Assembly: GCF_009428905.1 (NCBI RefSeq)
Contig: NZ_WHYR01000027.1
Span: forward strand, 1 to 44,865
Length of the DNA: 44,865 nucleotides
Direction: 5' to 3'
Source: Desulfofundulus thermobenzoicus
Lineage (GTDB): Bacteria; Bacillota; Desulfotomaculia; Desulfotomaculales; Desulfovirgulaceae
A model generated the notes under the pieces. That model ran no database searches. It saw nothing but the letters and a program-made list of their open reading frames with translations, and was not told the DNA's origin. A program made the translations under genes and the position numbers. How positions within the stretch are numbered: position 1 is the stretch's first letter; each line of letters starts with the position of its first letter. Shown in pieces: positions 17,596-25,004 of this stretch.

Positions 17596-17671
17596 GTGGC
17601 GCCACACTTAAAATATACAGGCGGAATGCGGAAAAATTATCATGGAATTGTGGGAAATAGTAAAATACCGG
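17596..17671 (-). promoter_or_regulatory. Duplicated promoter segment, copy 2
   Basis: Minus strand TTTACT (17664-17659), 17 nt, GATAAT (17641-17636), with GTGGCGCCAC at 17596-17605. Lies about 190 nt upstream of the GT39 start and probably drives the glycosyltransferase operon. Confidence 0.6.
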
Positions 17672-18101
17672 TGCCCTGCATGCACGGTCAATAATTTTGG
17701 GATAAAAATAATCAGTTGTTCTGGACGAGATTTTCAGTCAATGAACACAGCATTGTTTTGGCGGCATGGATGGAGCAGTGGGGCGGCTGGAATACCGCCC
17801 AAAGCGACGGCCGGCCTCCTGGCCACTCTGGTCCCACATCCCGGTGGACGTCTTTAATCCGCAGGTGACCGGGCAAGGGACCCACCTTACCCGACACGGC
17901 CGCTTCAACCGGTTGAGCAACCCGGGCCGGGAAGTATTCTGCTTTCTATTCACCCCCTGTTAACCGGTAATCATACCTGCCGGTTGAGAAATCTAAGGTG
18001 CCTCTTTTCCCGCTCCTGGGAACTAGACGAACCATGAAAAAATTTTTTAAAATTTATTGCATGCAGAAGGAATCTGAAGAAGCCATGTCGAATGCTCAGG
18101 T

Positions 18102-18121
18102 ATAGTCGTATATACGTCTAT
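18102..18121. promoter_or_regulatory. Palindromic operator candidate
   Basis: ATAGTCGTAT followed directly by ATACGTCTAT: a 20-bp dyad with one mismatched pair and the perfect core CGTATATACG (18107-18116). It lies ~390 nt upstream of the MFS start. The regulator is unknown; the GntR protein at 23.6 kb is one candidate because GntR-family sites are often GT-N-TATAC-like. Confidence 0.4.
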
Positions 18122-18341
18122 CCCCAACCAGAGTAAGTATGGGTAATTGTGGAGGTGATGGTAGAGCTCTTAATTCGCTGAAATCTTTAATATGACGCTG
18201 GAAATATGGGAGGGAGGCCTGCAGTAAGGGAGTCATCGTTACGTCTTAAAAAATTTTCTGCCCCGAAAATAAATCGTCCCAAAATGCAACAGATCACCCA
18301 ATATCTGTCGTCAACCCAAAAAGGAATAATTCGGTACGAAC

Positions 18342-18390
18342 CTGTTTTCATCCTTTGCTGGTGCCGCTTATAAGCGGCATGGGCGTCTAA
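18342..18390 (+). repeat. Dispersed element copy 2
   Basis: Related to 8228-8275; contains the hairpin GCCGCTTATAAGCGGC. Confidence 0.4.
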
Positions 18391-18509
18391 TGTATAATGG
18401 CGAAAAAATGTATTATGGAGAAAAAATGAAAAACGCTTGGAAATGGTTCTCATGGCATTACGACCACAGATCCGGGATGCCACGGGATAGAGTTGGGAGG
18501 GATTATATC

Positions 18510-19709
18510 ATGGCAACAACGGTCTCTGCCGGCGCCAAAGAAGCAAGTAAATACCGGTGGGTAATCCTTGCTCTTATGGTCGGCTGTTTTTTGTTTACGT
18601 TCATAACCAGGTTCGCCTGGCCGCCCCTGATTCCGGTTGTGGTGCCGGCTCTGGGTATGAAGATGACGCAGGCCGGGGCGTTTATGAGCGCATTTTATTT
18701 TGGATACATTATTACCCAGATCCCGGCGGGAGTACTGGCAGACCGTTTCGGGGTCCGGATAATACTGGCAATGAGCCTGATCATTGAAGGTATAAGCACC
18801 TTTGCCATGGGTTATATGACCACATTTGACACGGGGTTCTGGCTCAGGGTCATCACCGGTCTGGGCGCGGGAGCCGTATATGCCGCCTGTTCTCGTGCTT
18901 TGATGGAATGGTTTCCCGCCAGGGAACGCGGTACTGCCTTTGGGATAATGCTGGCGGCCCCTTCCGGTGGTATCGTCCTGTCAAATTACATTGTACCGGC
19001 GCTGAATAAATCGTTCGGCTGGCAGGGCGCATTCCAGGCCATCGGCCTGGCCACAGCCGTGGTGGGTGTTTTAATATTTATTCTGGTTCGTACTTCCGAT
19101 GAAATTAAAAGCACCGGAAGCATTTTCGGCGGGTTCAAAGTTGTTTTTGGGAGCAAAGACCTGATTCTTACCGCGCTGGCAGGTTTCTGCCTGATGTGGG
19201 TGGAGCTGGGCACGGCCACCTGGGCAAACGCCTATGTGAAGAAGCTGGGGTTTTCCGTAGAGGCAGCAGGTCTGGTGATGATCTTTTACGGGATAGGCGG
19301 TGCCCTGGCCCCGCTGGTATCCGGCTACATTTCCGACAAAATAGGCCAGAGAAAAAACATCCTCATTGTTTCCTATGCCCTGATCATTCCCCTGACAGTA
19401 GCTTTTGGTTACCAGACTTCCATGACCATGCTGTCCATCCTGGGGTTTGCTTTCGGATTCTGTTCCTACCTGGCCAACCCGCATCTTACCGTGATGATTT
19501 CCGAGTTTGCCGGCAGGGAATGGGCAGCCACGGCCAACGGAACGGCCAATTTCATTTTCCAGCTGGCGTCCATGATTGGCCCCGTGGTACTCGGCTGGTC
19601 AATCGATTTCACGGGCAACTTTGCATCGGTGTGGTGGATTATGGCCGCCGGTCCCCTGGTTGGTATATTGCTACTGCTCCCTGTGAGACCGGAAAATAAA
19701 CGGTTATAA
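18510..19709 (+). CDS. MFS transporter
   Basis: 399 residues, about 12 membrane segments. Begins at ATG 18510 with TGGGAGGG eight nt upstream; frame extension to 18390 lacks one. Major-facilitator loop motifs: GVLADRFGVR between TM2 and TM3, and GYISDKIGQRKN between TM8 and TM9. Resembles anion/aromatic-acid type MFS carriers. It precedes the first methyltransferase module in the same direction, so it may import the methylated substrate; this is inference from position. Confidence 0.85.
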   Translation: MATTVSAGAKEASKYRWVILALMVGCFLFTFITRFAWPPLIPVVVPALGMKMTQAGAFMSAFYFGYIITQIPAGVLADRFGVRIILAMSLIIEGISTFAMGYMTTFDTGFWLRVITGLGAGAVYAACSRALMEWFPARERGTAFGIMLAAPSGGIVLSNYIVPALNKSFGWQGAFQAIGLATAVVGVLIFILVRTSDEIKSTGSIFGGFKVVFGSKDLILTALAGFCLMWVELGTATWANAYVKKLGFSVEAAGLVMIFYGIGGALAPLVSGYISDKIGQRKNILIVSYALIIPLTVAFGYQTSMTMLSILGFAFGFCSYLANPHLTVMISEFAGREWAATANGTANFIFQLASMIGPVVLGWSIDFTGNFASVWWIMAAGPLVGILLLLPVRPENKRL

Positions 19710-19741
19710 CAAATTTAAATTGGACTGAAAGGAGGTAAATC

Positions 19742-19840
19742 TTGAAGTGGCTTTTACAGCGACAAGCTTTCTGTAAAAAGGAAAACCTGTGCGTGACCCT
19801 GCGGGGGGACAGACCGTATTATGGCTTAATCCAAAATTAA
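19742..19840 (+). CDS. Possible 32-residue small protein
   Basis: A near-consensus ribosome site AAAGGAGGT (19728-19736) lies five nt before TTG 19742, which opens 32 codons ending TAA 19840, 18 nt before the methyltransferase ATG. The product is basic with two Cys (AFCKKENLC). No family recognised. It could be a leader peptide or a chance frame behind a strong ribosome site. Confidence 0.35.
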   Translation: MKWLLQRQAFCKKENLCVTLRGDRPYYGLIQN

Positions 19841-19858
19841 TTAATGGGAGGTTCTGCA

Positions 19859-21223
19859 ATGCCGGAAGAGATTAAACAGCTCTACGAAAAAAGGCTTGGT
19901 CGCTACCAGGCCACCATTGCCCTGGAAAAGACTGACCGGATGCCCATAGCAACGGGCAGCAACTATTTTGCCGAGGTATATTCGGGAAACACAAAACAGG
20001 AGACCATCTATGACAGCGAAAAGTGGCTCCGGGCGGAAGAGGCTTTCATCCGGGACTTTCCTGAAGTTGACGTCCTTCGTGACAACAGGATCTGGGGGCC
20101 CCTGTACGATGCAGTGGGTTGCAAAACCTATAAACTTCCCGGGCGCGACCTGCCCCCCGGGACACAGTTTCAATTTGTCGAAGACGAATACATGAAAGCC
20201 GATGAGTACGATGTGTTCATAAACAACCCGGTGGAGTTTATGATGGACCGCCTTCTCCCCCGGTTGCTCGGTGAGCTGGCTGAACCAGGTACTATCCGGG
20301 CTCGGATGGCTCTTTTAAAAGGCGGCATGGCCCAGGTGATGATGTCCCAGATCATGAGAAACAGATCGGTTTACCTGGAGCAAAAACTGGGCATGCCCCA
20401 GCCCATGACCGGATTCTTCCTGGCACCCTTCGATGCCCTGGCCGATGCCATGAGGGGCCTGCGGGGAATACTGCTTGATATTTACCGCCAGCCGGACAGG
20501 GTGCTGGAGGCCTGCGATGTTCTGGTCGATGAAATGGTGAACCTTGCCCTGTCAACGGCGGACCCGTTGAAGCGGTATCCCATTTTCGTACCAACCCACA
20601 AGGCGTGCTTCCTGTCGCCCAAGCAATTTGATACATTTTACTGGCCCTCGTTTAAGAAAACCATGGAGCGCCTGATCGAAGCGGGATATACCGTCAGGGC
20701 GTACCTGGAAGGGGACTGGGGACACCATCTGCATCACATGCTGGAGCTGCCGAAAGGGAAGGTTTTATGTGATATCGACAACCAGGGGGATGTTTTTAAA
20801 GCGAAAGAGGTAATAGGAAATCACCAGTGCCTGGCCGGCGGGATACCGGATTCAATGTTCATCCTGGGCACACCGCAGGAAATACGTGAAAGGGTCAAGC
20901 TTCTCTGCGAAACAGTGGGCAGGGATGGGGGATTTATCATCAACGGGGGATGCAACATACCCTACGATACAAAGCCGGAGAATTACAGGGCGATGATCGA
21001 TGCCATAATTGAGTACGGGACGTATGATACGCGCATAACCCCGGCGCCCATGGTTTCGCAACCGGGTGGGTCAAAGGCCCCGGTCAGGCTCAAAATGGTG
21101 ACCCCATGGGAAGAAAAACTGGCCGAGCTCGGAGGCGTGCTGGGTGATGAGGACCTGATCCGCAAGCCGTGGGAATTGCTGGAGATCATGGGCTATACGT
21201 GGATCTGGCAATGGTTGCTCTAA
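19859..21223 (+). CDS. UroD-family corrinoid methyltransferase (methyltransferase I type)
   Basis: 454 residues from ATG 19859 (GGGAGG upstream). TIM-barrel of the uroporphyrinogen decarboxylase-like methyltransferases (MtaA/MtbA/MtvB superfamily). Late motif FIINGGCNIPYD supplies the conserved Cys (residue 365) that ligates zinc in MtaA/MtbA. The usual middle H-x-C-G motif is replaced by YLEGDWGHHLHH, as in O-demethylase-type enzymes of acetogens (from memory). Followed by corrinoid protein and pterin methyltransferase, so it probably moves a methyl group from an unknown donor onto the corrinoid protein. Confidence 0.85.
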   Translation: MPEEIKQLYEKRLGRYQATIALEKTDRMPIATGSNYFAEVYSGNTKQETIYDSEKWLRAEEAFIRDFPEVDVLRDNRIWGPLYDAVGCKTYKLPGRDLPPGTQFQFVEDEYMKADEYDVFINNPVEFMMDRLLPRLLGELAEPGTIRARMALLKGGMAQVMMSQIMRNRSVYLEQKLGMPQPMTGFFLAPFDALADAMRGLRGILLDIYRQPDRVLEACDVLVDEMVNLALSTADPLKRYPIFVPTHKACFLSPKQFDTFYWPSFKKTMERLIEAGYTVRAYLEGDWGHHLHHMLELPKGKVLCDIDNQGDVFKAKEVIGNHQCLAGGIPDSMFILGTPQEIRERVKLLCETVGRDGGFIINGGCNIPYDTKPENYRAMIDAIIEYGTYDTRITPAPMVSQPGGSKAPVRLKMVTPWEEKLAELGGVLGDEDLIRKPWELLEIMGYTWIWQWLL

Positions 21224-21293
21224 TGGGAAAAAGTATTCCGGCCCCTGTAGGGGGGCGGGCAAAATTCAATGATCAATGAGGAGGAAGATAGAA

Positions 21294-21917
21294 ATGTCAG
21301 CACTGGCACAAGCACTTAAAGACCTGGATGAAAAAAGTGTTTATCAACTGGTTGAAGATAAAATAAAGAACGGCACATCCCCCCTGGACATAATTGCTGA
21401 ATGCAATGAAGGGATGGTTGGTGTCGGTGAGCTGTTTTCCTCGGGGGTGTACTTCTTAAGCCAGCTGATATTTTCTGCGGAGATCTTTAAAAATGTCATG
21501 AATATGCTGGAGCCCGTTATGCCGAAATCCGGGCCGGGCGTTTCGGTGGGGAAGGTTGTCATAGGTACGGTTAAGGGCGACATTCACGATATAGGCAAAA
21601 ACATTGTGGCAAATCTCTTGCGCGGTTCCGGTTTTGAGGTCACCGACCTTGGCGTGGACGTGCCTGCGGAAAAATTTGTAGAAGCACTCAAAGAAACCGG
21701 GGCCAGGGTCCTTGGCTTGAGCGCCCTGCTCAATTTCACCTACCCCGAGATGAAAACCGTGGTGGAAGCTGTTACCAAAGCCGGCTTAAGGGATAAGGTG
21801 ACCATCATCATCGGGGGAGCCCCGTGCAATGAGCAGGTCCGGCAGTTTACGGGCGCCGACTATTATGCGGAAGACGCCATGACGGGTGTTAACATTTGTA
21901 AGAAGATTTATTCTTAA
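21294..21917 (+). CDS. Corrinoid protein (MtaC/MttC family)
   Basis: 207 residues from ATG 21294, GAGGAGG upstream. N-terminal four-helix cap (B12-binding 2) and C-terminal Rossmann B12 domain with GDIHDIGKN; the His at residue 98 is the lower cobalt ligand (DxHxxG). SALLNF and GGAPCNEQ complete the B12 site. Carries the methyl group between methyltransferase I and the pterin methyltransferase encoded next. Confidence 0.95.
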   Translation: MSALAQALKDLDEKSVYQLVEDKIKNGTSPLDIIAECNEGMVGVGELFSSGVYFLSQLIFSAEIFKNVMNMLEPVMPKSGPGVSVGKVVIGTVKGDIHDIGKNIVANLLRGSGFEVTDLGVDVPAEKFVEALKETGARVLGLSALLNFTYPEMKTVVEAVTKAGLRDKVTIIIGGAPCNEQVRQFTGADYYAEDAMTGVNICKKIYS

Positions 21918-21927
21918 AACCAAAACA

Positions 21928-21957
21928 CCCCCGGCCGGAGATTGCTCCGGCCGGGGG
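21928..21957 (+). terminator. Intra-operon GC hairpin
   Basis: 13-bp perfect stem (21928-21940 with 21945-21957) and ATTG loop, 10 nt after the corrinoid protein stop and without a T-tract. More likely an mRNA-stabilising or attenuating structure between corrinoid protein and methyltransferase II. Confidence 0.5.
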
Positions 21958-21982
21958 CGCAATGCCGGGAGGCGGTTATGTT

Positions 21983-22783
21983 ATGTTAATTATCGGCGAG
22001 AGAATCAATTCCACCCGTAAAAGCATGGACAGGGCGGTTCGAGCCAAAGATGTCGCATCTATCCGCGAAGAGGTATTAAATCAGGTAAACGCCGGGGCGC
22101 ACATGCTTGATGTAAACTGCGGCACCCTGGATGCCCGGGAAGAGCCGGCTACCATGGAATGGCTGGTGAAAACCGTCCAGGAAATTGCCGATGTCCCCTT
22201 ATGCATTGACAGCCCCAATTACAAGGCCCTGGCCGCCGGTTTAAGCGTGCACCGGGGTAAAGCAATGATCAATTCCATCAGCGGGGAAACCGAAAGGTAT
22301 AAAAAAGTATTACCCCTGGTGAAGGAGTACGGTGCGTCCGTGGTGGCCCTCTGTATGGACGAAAAAGGCATCCCCGCCAATAAAGACCGGGCTCTGGAGG
22401 TTGGCGTAAAACTGGTCAACGACCTCCTGGATGCCGGGATACCGGTTGACGATATTTACTTCGACCCCCTGGTGCGCTCCGTGGCCACCAATCCAGAAAC
22501 GGTGGTGGAGACATTGCGCCTCATGGAAGAAATGTCGTCCAGGTTCAGGGGCCTGCATTTTGTTTCGGGATTGAGCAACGTATCCTTCGGGTTGCCGGAA
22601 CGCCGGCACCTGAACCGGGCCTACGTGGTGTTGAGTATGGCCAGCGGGCTTGATGCCGTCATCGCCGACCCGCTGGACAGCACCTTGATGGCGCTGGTGT
22701 ATGCCACGGAAGCGCTGTTGAATAAAGACAGGTTCTGCATGCAGTACATCCGCTGTTACCAGCAGGGAAAGTTAAAGGTATAG
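21983..22783 (+). CDS. Methyltetrahydrofolate:corrinoid methyltransferase (methyltransferase II, MtvA/AcsE-like)
   Basis: 266 residues from ATG 21983 with GGGAGG ten nt upstream. Pterin-binding TIM barrel: IIGERINSTRKS, AHMLDVNCGT, CIDSPNY, INSISGE, FDPLVRSVA, GLSNVSFGLPER and a C-terminal DAVIADPLD. These match the AcsE/MtvA/MetH pterin domain. It transfers the corrinoid-bound methyl to tetrahydrofolate, feeding the Wood-Ljungdahl methyl branch. Confidence 0.92.
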   Translation: MLIIGERINSTRKSMDRAVRAKDVASIREEVLNQVNAGAHMLDVNCGTLDAREEPATMEWLVKTVQEIADVPLCIDSPNYKALAAGLSVHRGKAMINSISGETERYKKVLPLVKEYGASVVALCMDEKGIPANKDRALEVGVKLVNDLLDAGIPVDDIYFDPLVRSVATNPETVVETLRLMEEMSSRFRGLHFVSGLSNVSFGLPERRHLNRAYVVLSMASGLDAVIADPLDSTLMALVYATEALLNKDRFCMQYIRCYQQGKLKV

Positions 22784-22838
22784 AGCTTCTTTTTGCCGTA
22801 CTTTAACTATTTAACAGGTCAGGAAGAGTAGTTCCGCA

Positions 22839-23546
22839 ATGAATGGTTCGATAGATTATTACGACCTGCATGTGGACATCACCGTAAAGGATATTTATCG
22901 CGCCGAAGGGGCCAGTTACCGGCAGGCACCCCCGCCGGCCACCCGGGAACTGCACCTGAAAATGCTGCAGGAAGCGCGGCAGCTGGTCCGTCCCCGGGGG
23001 GTGAGCCGGACGGTGGCGGTGGAAGGGGCCGACGGCCGGCAAATCCGCCTGGCCGGCGGCGGTACGCTGACCAGCCGTTTGCTGGCCCGCCTGGCCGGTT
23101 CAGCGGAAAGCCTGGTGCTGATCATCTGTACCCTGGGCGAAGAGCTGGACCGGCGGGTGCAGGAGTATACCCGGCAGGGACGGCCGGCGGAGGCCTACGT
23201 ACTGGATGCCGCCGGCACCGCCTTTATCGATGCCGCCGGGCGCCTTCTGGCCGGCCGGATCGGAGAACAGTTTCACGCCCGGGACCTGCAAACCACCATT
23301 CCCCTGGGGCCGGGCCATTCTTACTGGCCGGACCTGCAGGACCAGCGGGTGATCTACGACCTGCTGCAGCCGCAGGCCATGGGCGTGCGCATCCTGGAGA
23401 GCGGGCTGATGTTACCGAAAAAAACCGTCAGCCTGGTTATGGGCGTGGGTCGCAGCCTGCCGGAAAGCGCAGATAATCACTGCCATTACTGCAGTTTAAA
23501 GCGCAGCTGCCCCCTGAGCCGGGCCGGACCGGGCCAGCCGGGTTGA
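22839..23546 (+). CDS. Vitamin B12-dependent methionine synthase activation-domain-like protein
   Basis: 235 residues. Sequence blocks such as YRAEGASYRQAPPP, LIICTLGEELDRRVQEY, AYVLDAAGTAFIDAAG and PLGPGHSYWPDLQDQ match the MetH activation-domain-like proteins found beside corrinoid methyltransferases. The C-terminus has a cysteine cluster CHYCSLKRSCPLS. Probably helps reactivate or dock a corrinoid protein. Lies 55 nt after methyltransferase II, same operon. Confidence 0.8.
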   Translation: MNGSIDYYDLHVDITVKDIYRAEGASYRQAPPPATRELHLKMLQEARQLVRPRGVSRTVAVEGADGRQIRLAGGGTLTSRLLARLAGSAESLVLIICTLGEELDRRVQEYTRQGRPAEAYVLDAAGTAFIDAAGRLLAGRIGEQFHARDLQTTIPLGPGHSYWPDLQDQRVIYDLLQPQAMGVRILESGLMLPKKTVSLVMGVGRSLPESADNHCHYCSLKRSCPLSRAGPGQPG

Positions 23547-23623
23547 CAGGCGGCGGCCATAATGATTAAGATGGAATAGCTGATTAACTTTCGTAGAATA
23601 TTGGGGGAGGGCAGGTAAAGTAT

Positions 23624-24376
23624 TTGGCCGGTAACAAGATTGACAAAAACTCTTTTGTACCGCCTTATTACCAGCTGGCCCGCATTCTGGAACGGAAGAT
23701 ACTCTCCGGAGAGCTGAAACCCGGCGATTCTTTGCCTTCGGAAACGGATCTGGGCAGAGAGTACGAATTAAGCCGCATGACGGTGCGTAAGTGTCTTAAT
23801 GTGCTGGCCGAACGGGGACTGGTTTACGCCCGGCAGGGGCGGGGCACTTTTGTTTCCAGGCCGGCTCTGGACCGGGCCGTTTTTACCATGGAAGAGTTTC
23901 ACCAGGATATGCACCGCCGCGGCCTGCGGCCGGAAGCCAGGTTGATCGCCGCCCGGGTGCTCCGGGCCACCCGGGAGGTGGCCGCCCGGCTGGCCCTGGC
24001 GGAGGGCGAGCGGGTGCTGCACTTCTGCCGGCTGTTATTGGCCGATAAAATTCCCGTGGCCCTGGAGCGTAAATACATGCGCTACAACCGGGGACGCCCC
24101 GTGCTGGAAAACGAGCTGCAGTACCGGGCTTTTGCGGAAGTGATTGCCCTGCACAACGAGGTGTTGCCCGTACGCAGCCGGATGATGCTGCAGGCGGGGG
24201 TGGCGGCGGAGGAGGATGCCCTTTTGCTCCAGATACCGCCCGGGTCGCCGGTCCTGTGTGTGGAGCAGGTTCTTTTCGCCGCCGATGATAACCCGGTGGG
24301 CTATGGTTTCTTTGTCTACCGCGGTGACCGGTATACCCTGGTTTCGGAAGTGCGGCCTTTAACGGGGGGTGATTGA
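23624..24376 (+). CDS. GntR/HutC-family transcriptional regulator
   Basis: 250 residues from TTG 23624 (GGGGGAGGGCAGG upstream). Winged helix: YYQLARILERKILSGELKPGD, LPSETDLGREYELSRMTVRKCL, GLVYARQGRGTFV. C-terminal UTRA ligand domain. Likely senses a metabolite of the methyl-transfer module. The stop overlaps the next corrinoid gene start. Confidence 0.92.
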   Translation: MAGNKIDKNSFVPPYYQLARILERKILSGELKPGDSLPSETDLGREYELSRMTVRKCLNVLAERGLVYARQGRGTFVSRPALDRAVFTMEEFHQDMHRRGLRPEARLIAARVLRATREVAARLALAEGERVLHFCRLLLADKIPVALERKYMRYNRGRPVLENELQYRAFAEVIALHNEVLPVRSRMMLQAGVAAEEDALLLQIPPGSPVLCVEQVLFAADDNPVGYGFFVYRGDRYTLVSEVRPLTGGD

Positions 24377-25004
24377 ATTGCCGTCGCTGGTCTGGGCCCT
24401 CAGCGAGTTAAATGAAAAACTGGCTTTAGAGCTGGTGCGGGATAAGTTGACTGCCGGAGTGCCGCCGCTGGATATTGTGGAGGAGTGTAAAAGCGGTCTG
24501 GCCGCGGTGGGTGAACGTTATTCCCGGGGGGAGTATTTCCTGGGAGATCTGGTATTATCGGGGGAAATCTTTCAGGAAATTATGCACATTCTGAATCCCG
24601 TTCTGGCGGGTGGGGAAAAACCGGCCACGGCGGGTAAAATAGTCTTCGGTACGGTGGAAGGGGATATTCACGATATCGGCAAGAATATAACCATTTCCCT
24701 TTTGCGCTGCCACGGTTTCGAGGTTTACGACCTGGGGGTGAATGTGCCGCCGGACAAGTTTATTTACTGGCTGAACAAAACCGGCTCCCAGATCCTCTGC
24801 CTGTCCACCCTGCTCACCTCCTGCTTTGACGTTTTGAAGCGCACGGTGCGCCTGGTGCGGATGATTGAACGGGAGCAGCGGGTACGGGTGCTTATCGGCG
24901 GCCTGGTCAATGAACGGGTGCGGGCCTACGCCGGGGCGGACCAGTGGGTGACCGACGCCCGCCGGGGTGTGGAATTGTGTTTGCAGTGGAATGGGGTGCA
25001 GTAA
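24369..25004 (+). CDS. Corrinoid protein (second of first module)
   Basis: 211 residues from GTG 24369, overlapping the GntR stop (a TTG at 24378 is possible). B12-binding domain with GDIHDIGKN; lower-ligand His at residue 101. The cap domain resembles that of the 21294 protein but the later part (STLLTSCFDVLKR) differs, so it may serve another substrate methyltransferase, perhaps the UroD protein at 27039. Confidence 0.93.
   Translation: MIELPSLVWALSELNEKLALELVRDKLTAGVPPLDIVEECKSGLAAVGERYSRGEYFLGDLVLSGEIFQEIMHILNPVLAGGEKPATAGKIVFGTVEGDIHDIGKNITISLLRCHGFEVYDLGVNVPPDKFIYWLNKTGSQILCLSTLLTSCFDVLKRTVRLVRMIEREQRVRVLIGGLVNERVRAYAGADQWVTDARRGVELCLQWNGVQ

Larger units (their letters stand above)
17673..18509. 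other. Long intergenic region before the MFS gene
   Basis: No convincing gene. Short open frames on both strands have no recognisable family or ribosome site. A 23-codon frame at ~18034 (MKKFFKIYC...) is probably a remnant. Contains a near-perfect 20-bp dyad at 18102-18121 and a dispersed element at 18342-18390. Confidence 0.4.

Noticed and set aside
18187..18483. 98-codon minus-strand frame
   Set aside because: No ribosome site or family, crosses the dispersed element; probably chance.
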